64,000 bases of DNA from Gammaproteobacteria bacterium (lineage in GTDB: Bacteria > Pseudomonadota > Gammaproteobacteria > UBA6429 > Thiohalophilaceae). This document shows positions 45,289 to 54,380 of the stretch, piece by piece. How positions within the stretch are numbered: the first letter of the stretch is position 1; every line of letters begins with the position of its first letter. The stretch lies in NCBI GenBank assembly GCA_016125505.1, contig WGLP01000011.1, positions 62,001 through 126,000 on the forward strand, given 5' to 3'. The notes below the pieces were generated by a model, which ran no database searches, was not told the DNA's origin, and worked only from the letters and a program-made list of their open reading frames with translations. The position numbers and the translations under genes were made by a program.

Positions 45289-45415
45289 CTAAGAACCTGG
45301 ACCGGCCATCCCGACCCGGTAACTTGAAGAGTTTTCGCCAACGCCACCACTAACAAATCCCCTGCCCCATTACTCGACTACACTGATACGGAAATAATAC
45401 GTGCCACAAAGAATA
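45289..45415 (-). pseudogene. Possible remnant of a second FN3-domain gene
   Basis: This is the only notable content of the 348-bp gap 45101-45448. One minus-strand frame reads GTYYFRISVVE then a stop, matching SYYFRISAID at the end of the FN3 domain in the next gene. After the stop the same frame stays open for about 23 codons with a Gly/Ser-rich text (FVSGGVGENSSSYRVG) to a TAG at 45289. No start or full domain is left. The rest of the gap is AT-rich and holds nothing I can name. Confidence 0.25.
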
Positions 45416-45448
45416 CAAATCTCTTGAACCCGTTTAATCACAATGCAC

Positions 45449-46771
45449 TTACTGCGGATTCAGCTCGCTTCTAAATTTCTGCTCATTAAATTCACACCCA
45501 AGATAATCCACAATTATGCGGAGATCCTGTTCTCCGTTTTGTAAACAGCTGGTTGCACCAGGTGAAGGTGTCATATTGAAGAGAATCCCATTGCCCGGAT
45601 TGATCTTGGCTTCGCCCAAATGCAACCTGCGATTGATTTTGTCGATCATCACGGGGCGCACACCACCGATATGCCGGGCAAAGGTCAGGTCCTCCAACTG
45701 CAGGGTCGGGACAATCTTGCGTGCATCCTTCAGAAACAGGCGCTGGCGTATGTACGGCACCTCGAACAGAAAATTCTTGAGGATATAATTTCGAATCTCC
45801 TTGACCTTCACCAGATCCCACATCGTTCCCATCACCCCGCGATCGAAACTGAAAAGCCGCAAAAAGTCCGTCACCGTCCTGTAGTTGCGGCGTTCCAGCA
45901 TCGGCAGAATAAGCGCCGTCGGCCCGAAGCGGGTCTTGCCGCGCACCAGCAGATCCGGATCACCGTGAATCGCCGCGAACGGCAGCTTGTCGTTCTGCAC
46001 GGTATAGACTTTGCCATTGAGAATATCCGGGGCGTAATAAAAACTTCCCGCCACCGGCAGACACGCGTATTCCTTGCCGTAACCCATGTTCTGAGCAAAT
46101 AACAGGCTGTGGCCGCTCGCGGATACCACCACAAAGCGGGCATCAAACGGCGCGCGACTGGTTTGCACACGGAAGTTATTCTCTTCCTGGTGAATGGATT
46201 TCACCCGGGTGTTGAGATAAACCGAGATATTCTTGCCCGGGACCTGCCTGGCCTGGGACACAAACGAATCCGACAGGGCCTGAAAATTGACAGCGCTGTA
46301 GTCGTCTTCCACCCCCAAGGCGAGAATCCGTTCATTTCGGCCCCACACCACATTGGGCTCTACGCGGCTGATACCATCGGCATCCCAGCACTGCATCTTG
46401 TCGTAATGCGGATGAAATTCTTCGTAGCGTTTTTGCAGCAGATCGCATTCCGCTTCACCAACGCCCAGCACCATTTTGGAATATTTATAGAGTATGTGTT
46501 CACTGCTGGGTAACTGACGCGCGTAATTTACGACCATGGCGGCGGCGGCCTTGACCTTTTTCGCCTTTTCCAGGGTGTAATTGGTTTCGATGTCACCGCA
46601 ATGCAGGGTCTGGCTGTTGTTGCGGCCATGGGTATTCAGCGAAGCGATACTGCCGTACTTTTCAATCAATGCGATGTTTTTCAGATCGGTATAACGTGCC
46701 AGTAGATATAACAAGGCGCAACCGGAGATCCCTCCGCCGACAATAATGACATCGTATTGGCGTGCTTCCAT
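45449..46771 (-). CDS. FAD-dependent oxidoreductase, malate:quinone oxidoreductase-like
   Basis: Flavoprotein of 440 residues. The N-terminal dinucleotide motif is YDVIIVGGGISGCALLYLLAR with the ribose-binding Glu in ALIEKYG. NTHGRNNSQTLHCGDIETNY and FGPTALILPMLERRNYRTV resemble the Mqo family, which oxidises malate and reduces quinone at the membrane. It is about 50 residues shorter than E. coli Mqo and shares only part of its signatures, so another 2-hydroxyacid substrate is possible. The ribosome site AGGGGTG precedes the ATG. It lies downstream of aroC and an MFS gene on the same strand. Confidence 0.78.
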   Translation of the reverse strand: MEARQYDVIIVGGGISGCALLYLLARYTDLKNIALIEKYGSIASLNTHGRNNSQTLHCGDIETNYTLEKAKKVKAAAAMVVNYARQLPSSEHILYKYSKMVLGVGEAECDLLQKRYEEFHPHYDKMQCWDADGISRVEPNVVWGRNERILALGVEDDYSAVNFQALSDSFVSQARQVPGKNISVYLNTRVKSIHQEENNFRVQTSRAPFDARFVVVSASGHSLLFAQNMGYGKEYACLPVAGSFYYAPDILNGKVYTVQNDKLPFAAIHGDPDLLVRGKTRFGPTALILPMLERRNYRTVTDFLRLFSFDRGVMGTMWDLVKVKEIRNYILKNFLFEVPYIRQRLFLKDARKIVPTLQLEDLTFARHIGGVRPVMIDKINRRLHLGEAKINPGNGILFNMTPSPGATSCLQNGEQDLRIIVDYLGCEFNEQKFRSELNPQ

Positions 46772-46823
46772 GTATTTATCACCCCTATTTATCTATCACT
46801 TTTAAAACCGGTCCAGCACAGGC

Positions 46824-47978
46824 TTACCTGAAATCAAGTTTGACATATCTCCAGGTTAAAAACATTCCAAGCAAGCTGAACAAGACCGAAATGACAAATA
46901 CTGCCGGGCGCCCGATATGATCCCAGGCAAGTCCGCTGTACAGACTTCCCACTGCCCCACCTGCACCGAAGCTGAGGCTGCTATAGAGCGCCTGGCCTTT
47001 CCCCTGATGACGCCCACGAAATAATTGATGAACGAGGCGAATGGCGGTGGCGTGAAACACACCAAACGTCACTGCATGCAGCAGCTGCGCAAACAGCATG
47101 ATGCCCAGATGCACGGGGAATACCGCAATCAGCAGCCATCGCACTGCCGCCATGGCCAGACTAAACAACATCAATCCACGCAGGCTGTAGCGTTTAAACA
47201 GGTGGTGCATGATCATGAAAATGCCGATTTCAGCGATGACGCCTAATGCCCATAACCAGCCAATGGCGGAAACCGAATAGTCGTAACTTTCCATATACCG
47301 CGAATAAATGGCGTAATAAGGGCCATGGCTCACTTGCATGCAAAAACTGGCCGCTAGCAGGCCCACCACATGCGGCTTGCGCAACACACTCGATATCGAT
47401 TCGTGCTCAATATGCAAATGCGAGGCAGCCTGCTCCGGCACAGTCAGGCTCATGATCCAGATACCGCTTAACAAGCCGAGAATAAACAAGGGCAGATGCA
47501 GAATCGATATCACTTCGAAGGCGTAACCGAGGCCCACCACGGCAAGTACAAACCCGATCGATCCCCACAAACGAATCGCACTGTAGCGATGACTCTCTTC
47601 GCCAAGATGACTCAGGGTGGTCGCCTCGAATTGCGGTAACGCGGCATTCCAGAAAAAACTGAACAGGGACATAACCGCCACCATCCACCAATACGATTGG
47701 TTCAGCAGTATGCCGGCATAGATCACGGCTGCCAGCAGACAACCGGTGCGCACGATCGCCATACGACGTCCGGTGTGATCCGCGATCCAGCCCCACACAT
47801 TCGGTGCCACGACCCGCGTGATCATCAGGATGGCGATGAACACGCCGGTTTGGGTTGCGGAATAGGAAAGCGCTTTGAGATAGAGATTCCAGAACGGCAC
47901 AATCGCACCGAGGCTGGCGAAGTAAAAAAAATAGAATCCCGACAGGCGCCAATAAGGCGTTTGATGGGCCGCTGGCAT
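46824..47978 (-). CDS. MFS transporter, HcaT/LacY-like
   Basis: Inner-membrane major-facilitator transporter of 384 residues with about twelve helices. The start YWRLSGFYFFYFASLGAIVPFWNLYL and the motif GWIADHTGRRMAIV (loop 2-3) are characteristic of the MFS_1-like group that includes the phenylpropionate carrier HcaT. The substrate is unknown. It starts 7 bp after the aroC stop; aroC followed by such a carrier also occurs in Pseudomonas. The Mqo-like gene follows after 52 bp. Confidence 0.88.
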   Translation of the reverse strand: MPAAHQTPYWRLSGFYFFYFASLGAIVPFWNLYLKALSYSATQTGVFIAILMITRVVAPNVWGWIADHTGRRMAIVRTGCLLAAVIYAGILLNQSYWWMVAVMSLFSFFWNAALPQFEATTLSHLGEESHRYSAIRLWGSIGFVLAVVGLGYAFEVISILHLPLFILGLLSGIWIMSLTVPEQAASHLHIEHESISSVLRKPHVVGLLAASFCMQVSHGPYYAIYSRYMESYDYSVSAIGWLWALGVIAEIGIFMIMHHLFKRYSLRGLMLFSLAMAAVRWLLIAVFPVHLGIMLFAQLLHAVTFGVFHATAIRLVHQLFRGRHQGKGQALYSSLSFGAGGAVGSLYSGLAWDHIGRPAVFVISVLFSLLGMFLTWRYVKLDFR

Positions 47979-47985
47979 ACGGATA

Positions 47986-49086
47986 TCAATCCGTATTGGC
48001 AGGAATAACGGGGGTTGTCACGTTCACATCGAGATTCTGGGCACGGTTCCGCAGGACATGGTCCATCAGCACAATGGCCAGCATGGCCTCGGCTATCGGT
48101 GTCGCGCGAATACCGACGCAAGGATCATGTCGGCCGGTGGTAATCACCTCCACCGGATTTCCCTGCACATCGATACTCTTGCCCGGCAGGCGAATACTTG
48201 AAGTCGGTTTCAACGCCATGCTTACGACGATGTCCTGACCCGAGGAAATGCCGCCCAGGATGCCACCGGCATTGTTCGACAGAAAACCGGCCGGCGTCAT
48301 TTCATCGCGGTGCTCGGTGCCCTTCTGCTCGACGCTGGCGAAACCCGCGCCGATCTCCACACCCTTGACGGCATTGATGCACATCATGGCATGCGCAATA
48401 TCCGCATCCAGGCGATCGAAGATGGGCTCACCCAGACCCGGCATGACCCCGCTGGCCACAACATTGATCCGCGCACCGATGGAATCACCTGCCTTGCGCA
48501 GGGCATCCATATACGCTTCGAGCTCCGCCACCTTGCCGGCATCCGGAAAGAAAAAGGGATTCGTCTCCACGGCATCCCAGTCAAATTTCTCGAAGGCGAT
48601 GGGACCCAGTTGCGCCATATAACCGCGAATCATGATGCCGTAGCGTTCCTTCAGATATTTTTTGGCGATGCCGCCCGCCGCCACGCGCATGGCCGTCTCC
48701 CGGGCGGACGACCGGCCGCCACCACGGTAATCGCGCAACCCGTATTTATGCAGATAGGTGTAATCGGCATGTCCCGGGCGGAACCGGTCCAATATATTGG
48801 AGTAATCCTTGGAACGCTGATCGGTGTTGTGGATGACAAGGGCTATCGGTGTCCCCGTGGTTTTACCCTCAAATACACCGGAGAGGATCTCGACCTTATC
48901 CTCTTCACGACGCTGGGTGGTATGCCGGCTCTTTCCCGGTTTACGCCGATCCAGGTCATGCTGCAAATCGGCCTCGCTAAGCGACATTCCGGGCGGGCAG
49001 CCGTCGACGATGCAACCGATCGCGGGCCCATGGCTTTCACCAAAACTGGTGACTGTGAACAATTTTCCGATGCTGTTTCCTGACAT
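47986..49086 (-). CDS. aroC: Chorismate synthase
   Basis: Last step of the shikimate pathway: EPSP to chorismate with reduced FMN. With the ATG at 49086 ([24 protein letters not shown]) it has 366 residues. All three family signatures are present: [18 protein letters not shown], the [23 protein letters not shown] stretch, and the C-terminal [17 protein letters not shown]. The frame runs 25 codons further up without homology. Followed closely by the MFS gene. Confidence 0.98.
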   Translation of the reverse strand: MSGNSIGKLFTVTSFGESHGPAIGCIVDGCPPGMSLSEADLQHDLDRRKPGKSRHTTQRREEDKVEILSGVFEGKTTGTPIALVIHNTDQRSKDYSNILDRFRPGHADYTYLHKYGLRDYRGGGRSSARETAMRVAAGGIAKKYLKERYGIMIRGYMAQLGPIAFEKFDWDAVETNPFFFPDAGKVAELEAYMDALRKAGDSIGARINVVASGVMPGLGEPIFDRLDADIAHAMMCINAVKGVEIGAGFASVEQKGTEHRDEMTPAGFLSNNAGGILGGISSGQDIVVSMALKPTSSIRLPGKSIDVQGNPVEVITTGRHDPCVGIRATPIAEAMLAIVLMDHVLRNRAQNLDVNVTTPVIPANTD

Positions 49087-49355
49087 AGCCGCGTATTGTA
49101 CTGTGTCAGTTGCGCGCCGTCTTGCCGATAAGCGCCGCAGATCGACGCCAATAGTGGCCAAAATATCGCCGCAAGAGATACGCCCGCCGCGCCGAATCCC
49201 GGTACGCTAACAAACTACTGGCCAAGCCCGCCGATTTCTTATCAGCGTTCCCGAATATTCAAATATTAAGTGGCTGAATACCCTATTTTTTATAAAAAAC
49301 CGAGACATACGGCCGATAAGAGCAGGACAAGCCCCAGAAGCAACGACGGATACTA

Positions 49356-51749
49356 ATGCGCCTAAAACAACTCATAACAACAAGCCGTTCCAAGGTCATT
49401 ATTTATCTGAGTTTAATTCTGGTCATAGGCGCTCTCACCCTTATCCTGGTTAACAGCGCCTTAGTCCTTAACACCAGCCGCAAACGCATAGAAAACGTTG
49501 TCTTCAATCATCAGCATAAGGCACGCTTGCTCTCGGAATTGCGCAGCATCGCGAATGCGCGTACCACGAGTATTCAGAAAATGCTGTTGCTGTCTGACCC
49601 TATTGCCGTCAACGAAGAAATGGTGCATTTCAATGACCTCGTGGGCAAATATTCCAGGACATGGCTAGAGCTCACCAGGCTGCCCTTCGATGCAGAGGAA
49701 AAATCCCTGCTCGATCAGCAACGGTCTCTCATCCAGCGCAATGGTCTCCGGCAAACCGAGATCAGCAAATTGATATATCAGCAGGATTTCGATGCCGCCA
49801 AACAGCTTTTATTAAAAAAAGTACTGCCTGTGCAATCGCAGGTCTATGACCTCACCGAACAATTAAGCCGCCTCCAAGACTCGGCCTCGCGCAATGCGGT
49901 TGCAGAATCCCAGAAAATTTACAATCGCATCATGTTTTTTATTATCGCGCTGGCGGTAATGATCTACGTTGTACTCATCGGCGTGGCGAGCAGAGTCACC
50001 AAACGCCTGCAAAAGACGGAGAACGATATTCACTACGAGAAAGAACGCTCGTTTACCGTCCTTGATTCCATTGCCGATGCCGTGATTACCACCGATGCTA
50101 AAGGCAACATTGATCAATTGAACAAGGCAGCTCACCAGTTACTCGGCATCAGAACCACGACCGCCATCCATAAACCCCTGGAAAAATATCTCAGCTTCAA
50201 AACCCGCCTGACGGACAATCTGCAGGCTAACCCCGCACGCCAGGTCATTGACAACGGAGAAGCCATCCGTCTGCATGATGACACCTACCTCATCATACGG
50301 GAGAACGAGGAGATCGCCATCGAACTTAGCGCCGCACCAATGTACGACCGAGATCATGGCATTAGCGGCGCGGTGCTGGTCATCAAGGACATCAGCGAAA
50401 TGCGTGCCCTGACCAACGAGCTCGCACATCAGGCACGCCATGACAGCCTTACCGGACTGCTGAACCGGCGCGAGTTTGAAAACCGCCTGGAACAAACCAT
50501 CAATGAGGTTCGACGTTATCAGGATGAACAGGCCTGGTTTTGTTATCTTGACCTCGATCAATTCAAGATTATCAATGACACCTGCGGCCATCTTGCCGGT
50601 GATGAGTTATTAAAACAAATCGCCTTCAAACTCATCCACACCACCCGCGAAGTTGATCATATCGGTCGCATGGGCGGCGATGAGTTCACCATCATTCTGA
50701 AACGCTGCGATAAAGCAACCGCAGGCAAGATCATGGAACGCATACGTAAAGAGTTACACGATATGCGGTTCTGCTGGGATAACAAGTGTTTCACGATTAC
50801 GATCAGTATTGGCATCGTCGAAATCACGCCGCAGTGCGGTAATGTCTACGATGTGCTTAAGGCGGCGGACACCGCATGCTATATCGCCAAGGAGGAAGGT
50901 CGTAACCGCATTCACATGTTCGATGAAGACGACAAGGTCTATAGCCAGCGCCAGGGTGAAATGGAATGGGTGCATCGAATCTATCGCGCCATCGAAGCAG
51001 GCCAGTTTGTGCTGTTTTATCAGGAAATAAAACACTTAAAGAAAGATGAACAGGAATTGCATGGCGAATTATTGATTCGTATGCTGGACGATGACGGCAA
51101 CATCGTGGCGCCCTACATCTTTATCCCGGCCGCGGAACGTTACAACCTGATGTCGGAGGTCGATCGGCATATTGTCCGCCTGGCACTGAACACCATCAGC
51201 CGCTACTATGATAATCAGCTGGTGCGCAACGGATTATTTTCCATCAATCTCTCCGCGCAATCATTAAGCGATGACGACTTTCTGAGTTTTATCCTGCTGC
51301 AACTCGCCAATACCAGTGTCCAGCCAAGCAATATCTGTTTTGAAATCACCGAGACCGCGGCCATCTCGAACCTCGTCAAGGCGACGACATTCATCATGAC
51401 GCTGAAGGAAAAAGGTTGTTACTTCGCACTGGATGATTTCGGCAGTGGCTTGAGTTCGTTTGCCTATCTCAAGAATCTCCCGGTCGATTTCATCAAGATC
51501 GACGGCGGCTTTGTCAAAACCATGCTGAGCAGTTCACTTGACCATGCGCTGGTCAGTTCGGTCAATCAGATCGGCCATGTCGTGGGAATGAAGACCATCG
51601 CGGAATTCGTTGAGAACAGCAAGATCGAAAAACGCCTGCGTGAAATCGGTATCGACTACGCACAGGGCTATGGCATCGCCCGGCCAGAGCCGTTCAATTC
51701 CATGCTCGACAAGGTAGTTTCCCGCGGCACAAAATCCGGGATTGCCTAG
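49356..51749 (+). CDS. Membrane GGDEF-EAL cyclic-di-GMP protein with PAS domain
   Basis: Sensor of 797 residues for c-di-GMP turnover. Order: helix (about 17-38), periplasmic helical sensor (about 40-190), helix (about 192-213), PAS domain (about 230-350), GGDEF (about 360-520), EAL (about 545-785). The GGDEF motif is exact (RMGGDEF) with an intact RxxD inhibitory site five residues before it (REVD). The EAL domain reads ELL at the EAL motif but keeps NLSAQSL, EITE, DDFGSG, FIKIDG and the late Glu in TIAEFVEN, so both domains may be active. It is convergent with the next operon, with a 4-bp overlap of ends. Confidence 0.95.
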   Translation: MRLKQLITTSRSKVIIYLSLILVIGALTLILVNSALVLNTSRKRIENVVFNHQHKARLLSELRSIANARTTSIQKMLLLSDPIAVNEEMVHFNDLVGKYSRTWLELTRLPFDAEEKSLLDQQRSLIQRNGLRQTEISKLIYQQDFDAAKQLLLKKVLPVQSQVYDLTEQLSRLQDSASRNAVAESQKIYNRIMFFIIALAVMIYVVLIGVASRVTKRLQKTENDIHYEKERSFTVLDSIADAVITTDAKGNIDQLNKAAHQLLGIRTTTAIHKPLEKYLSFKTRLTDNLQANPARQVIDNGEAIRLHDDTYLIIRENEEIAIELSAAPMYDRDHGISGAVLVIKDISEMRALTNELAHQARHDSLTGLLNRREFENRLEQTINEVRRYQDEQAWFCYLDLDQFKIINDTCGHLAGDELLKQIAFKLIHTTREVDHIGRMGGDEFTIILKRCDKATAGKIMERIRKELHDMRFCWDNKCFTITISIGIVEITPQCGNVYDVLKAADTACYIAKEEGRNRIHMFDEDDKVYSQRQGEMEWVHRIYRAIEAGQFVLFYQEIKHLKKDEQELHGELLIRMLDDDGNIVAPYIFIPAAERYNLMSEVDRHIVRLALNTISRYYDNQLVRNGLFSINLSAQSLSDDDFLSFILLQLANTSVQPSNICFEITETAAISNLVKATTFIMTLKEKGCYFALDDFGSGLSSFAYLKNLPVDFIKIDGGFVKTMLSSSLDHALVSSVNQIGHVVGMKTIAEFVENSKIEKRLREIGIDYAQGYGIARPEPFNSMLDKVVSRGTKSGIA

Positions 51750-52066
51750 TCTTCGCCCTGCACATCCAGGCCTTTGCGATGGGTGTCGTTGATCAAGTTC
51801 AATAAATCCCGGAACGGGAGGCTGAACACGCCCTGCTGGCGCACAATCTCCATAAACGGCAAGTCCTTATCCTGAAAATGATAACTGCCGTCTGCCATGG
51901 AATTGTAGACCTGCCTGACAGCACGCTCGAGGTCATCAACAAACGCGATGGAGTCCTGCATACCTTCCGAATCGTATTCAATCGCAGCGCGCAATTCGTC
52001 GATCTCGAACAGAGCTTGTTTGACCAAATCGATATAGGCCTCCGGTGTATGTGGGCGCTTAATCAT
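51746..52066 (-). CDS. Conserved hypothetical protein, 106 residues, coupled to prmB
   Basis: I cannot name a family. It is a small, acidic, cytoplasmic, mostly helical protein (AYIDLVKQALFEIDELRAAI, SIAFVDDLERAVRQVYNSM) without Cys or metal motif. Its ATG overlaps the prmB stop (ATGA), and prmB in turn overlaps mog the same way, so the three are tightly coupled. The gene end overlaps the convergent GGDEF-EAL gene by 4 bp. Confidence 0.8.
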   Translation of the reverse strand: MIKRPHTPEAYIDLVKQALFEIDELRAAIEYDSEGMQDSIAFVDDLERAVRQVYNSMADGSYHFQDKDLPFMEIVRQQGVFSLPFRDLLNLINDTHRKGLDVQGED

Positions 52067-52992
52067 GCCGACTCCTTTGTGACAAACAGATCGTGAAATT
52101 CATTTACATATTGCTGTTCCAGAAGAAAAACGCCGTCACCGCCATATTCAAACTCCAGCCATGTGAACGGCACTTGCGGCCAGGCCTGCTCGACCGCATC
52201 CTGACTGTTACCGACTTCCACAATCAGGATCCCGCCAGGACTGAGATACTCTTTGGCGCCAAATAATATTTTACGCACGCAATCAAGACCGTCTGCGCCG
52301 GCCACCAGGCCGCTCACGGGTTCATGCCGGTATTCCTCGGGCAATTCAGTCATCTCCTGCTGGCTGACATACGGTGGATTGCTGACGATGATGTCATACC
52401 GATATTGAGGCAGGCCATCAAACACGTCGGCGCGATATAATTTAACGCGTTCCTCCAGTTCATAACGCCTGATATTGATAGCTGCGACATCCAGGGCATC
52501 CTGTTGCACATCCACCGCGTCCACCTTGGCATGGGGTAAATAGAGCGCACACGCAATCGCGATACATGCACTGCCCGTCCCGATATCCAGAATCGAGTGC
52601 ACCCGCTCAGCATCGATCCAGGGTGCGAATTGCGTTTCGATTAATTCCGCTAAGGGTGAGCGGGGCACCAGCACGCGCTCATCCACGTAAAAAGGATACC
52701 CGGCAAACCAGGCCTCCTTTACCAGGTATGCCGCAGGCTTGCGGGAAGTGATCCGCTGCGTCATCAAGGCATGGATTGCCAGATTTTGTGCGGTTGTCAA
52801 AGTTGCCTCAGGTTCCGAGATGGCATTGTCAAAGTCTGCACCTAAAGCATACCGGATCAGGTATAAAGCCTCGTCCTCGGCATTATCGGTTCCATGACCA
52901 TAAAAAAGCGCCGCTTCGGAGAAGGCCTGCTCTGCCCATGCAAGCCATTGCACGATGGATTGCGGTTCTGCTGACATCATGTCCGGAATCAC
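52063..52992 (-). CDS. prmB: Ribosomal protein L3 N5-glutamine methyltransferase PrmB
   Basis: SAM-dependent methylation of a glutamine of ribosomal protein L3. It has 309 residues (E. coli 310). The SAM motif is ILDIGTGSACIAIACALYLP near 135, and NPPYVSQQEM near 205 is the Gln-methyltransferase signature. It is distinguished from PrmC by the longer N-terminal region (YGHGTDNAEDEALYLI) and by the absence of prfA nearby. Overlaps both neighbours by 4 bp. Usually followed by aroC; here aroC is nearby, about 3 kb further down on the same strand. Confidence 0.93.
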   Translation of the reverse strand: MIPDMMSAEPQSIVQWLAWAEQAFSEAALFYGHGTDNAEDEALYLIRYALGADFDNAISEPEATLTTAQNLAIHALMTQRITSRKPAAYLVKEAWFAGYPFYVDERVLVPRSPLAELIETQFAPWIDAERVHSILDIGTGSACIAIACALYLPHAKVDAVDVQQDALDVAAINIRRYELEERVKLYRADVFDGLPQYRYDIIVSNPPYVSQQEMTELPEEYRHEPVSGLVAGADGLDCVRKILFGAKEYLSPGGILIVEVGNSQDAVEQAWPQVPFTWLEFEYGGDGVFLLEQQYVNEFHDLFVTKESA

Positions 52993-53537
52993 TGTTTTTT
53001 TACAGCATGTTTGGGGCGAAATGCCTTAACCACTTCGTCATGCGTTTCGATGTAGGGTCCGTCGATCAAGTCGATACAATACGGGACCGCGGGAAACACG
53101 GCATCGAGACATTCGGCAATGGCAGAGGGTTTACCCGGCAGGTTAATAATCAGCGCAGAACCGCGAATTCCGGCAATTTGTCGCGACAAAATCGCCGTCG
53201 GGACGTACTGCAGCGACACCGCCCGCATCTGTTCACCGAAACCGTCCAGCAGCTTGTCACACACGGCCGCCGTGGCCTCCGGCGTCACGTCACGCTTCGC
53301 CGGACCGGTACCACCCGTCGTCACGATCAGGCAACAGCCGTCCTTATCCGCAAGTTCGGCAAGCAGTTTCTCGATCTCTACCTGCTCGTCAGGGATCATG
53401 CGGCTCACCGGCTGCCATGGTGACGCGAGCGCACGTTCAAACCATTCTCGAATAGCCGGTCCACCTAAGTCTTCGTATTCACCACGGCTGGCCCGGTCCG
53501 ATACCGTGACAATACCGATCCTGATCTCCTGTTGCAT
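52989..53537 (-). CDS. mog: Molybdopterin adenylyltransferase (Mog)
   Basis: Adenylates molybdopterin so that molybdate can be inserted. It has 182 residues. The MoaB/Mog fold is clear: GIVTVSDRASRGEYEDLGGPAI at the start, and TTGGTGPAKRDVTPEATAAV, which is the Mog rather than MoaB form, near 74-93; the last block is INLPGKPSAIAECLDAVFPA. First gene of a three-gene overlapping operon with prmB. Implies molybdoenzymes elsewhere in the genome. Confidence 0.94.
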   Translation of the reverse strand: MQQEIRIGIVTVSDRASRGEYEDLGGPAIREWFERALASPWQPVSRMIPDEQVEIEKLLAELADKDGCCLIVTTGGTGPAKRDVTPEATAAVCDKLLDGFGEQMRAVSLQYVPTAILSRQIAGIRGSALIINLPGKPSAIAECLDAVFPAVPYCIDLIDGPYIETHDEVVKAFRPKHAVKKQ

Positions 53538-53571
53538 CAGCCTACCCTCGCTATACGGTTGCAGTACATTG

Positions 53572-54303
53572 TCATAGAAAATCGTACACCAGAGTCAGGG
53601 CGGTTTCAGTATCGGTATGTTTAATCCCCGGCGGGACATTGCTGTTGTCCTGTACCTTGAGTCCCAACTTCATGGCTAAAGAGGCATTGATTTTTACTGT
53701 GAGCGAGGTCGTTGATTGTGTCAGTGTATTGATACTGCCATGCTCCACAAAAAGTTCTTCCTTGAGCGAACTTGTGTCCGTCATTTGCCATTTCAGATTG
53801 GTCGCCAGGCGGACAATGCCTTCGTTATCGTCTGTATTATCGGTATAGTTCGTTTGCCGCGCACCGACACCAGCTTCCACATCCCACTTGAACTTCTTCT
53901 CGTTGTAAAGTTTACGTCCATAACCCAGGTTTTCGGTCGTTCTACGATCGAATCCGGCGAAGCGATCTTTTTCGTATCTGACCGCACCAAACCCGTAATC
54001 GAGTGCGCTGAAGCGATATGTACTACGATAATCACCTCCGAATTTGTCGGCACTCACCACGCCATTATCCTCGGTGCGCAGGTATTCCAGTTTCAATTTG
54101 TGTTCCCATTTCTCGGTGGAGTACCGCACACCCAGTTTGATATTCTGCGAATCCGTATTGGTATTACCGCGTGTCATCAGGATCCCGACTTCCGCTTCCC
54201 CACCCCAACCCGTTTCGGGCGCACTCTTGGCGTCGGCGGCAAGTACTGATTGAGCAAAAAGACTTGACAGAATGACTATGCCGGAAAGGATTTTCAGGTT
54301 CAT
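53572..54303 (-). CDS. DUF481 family outer-membrane beta-barrel protein (YdiY-like)
   Basis: With the ATG at 54303 the 243-residue product has a signal peptide (MNLKILSGIVILSSLFAQSVLA) and a run of alternating strands typical of DUF481: GGEAEVGILMTRGNTNTDSQ, ENLGYGRKLYNEKKFKWDVEAG, and a C-terminal ALTLVYDFL ending in the terminal Phe-Leu barrel signature. Probably a small outer-membrane barrel; function unknown. The frame extends nine codons upstream without a signal. Single gene after mog, 34 bp away. Confidence 0.9.
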   Translation of the reverse strand: MNLKILSGIVILSSLFAQSVLAADAKSAPETGWGGEAEVGILMTRGNTNTDSQNIKLGVRYSTEKWEHKLKLEYLRTEDNGVVSADKFGGDYRSTYRFSALDYGFGAVRYEKDRFAGFDRRTTENLGYGRKLYNEKKFKWDVEAGVGARQTNYTDNTDDNEGIVRLATNLKWQMTDTSSLKEELFVEHGSINTLTQSTTSLTVKINASLAMKLGLKVQDNSNVPPGIKHTDTETALTLVYDFL

Positions 54304-54380
54304 TATGTTCCCCGTGATTATTGTTGGCAAAACATCGTCACGACCGCAATGAGCCGAAACACACTTACATGGAATTTACT

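Noticed and set aside
49087-49355. 269-bp gap between aroC and the GGDEF-EAL gene
   Set aside because: I found only a TTTTTTATAAAAAA palindrome and no clear promoter or RNA; the aroC frame extends into it but without homology.
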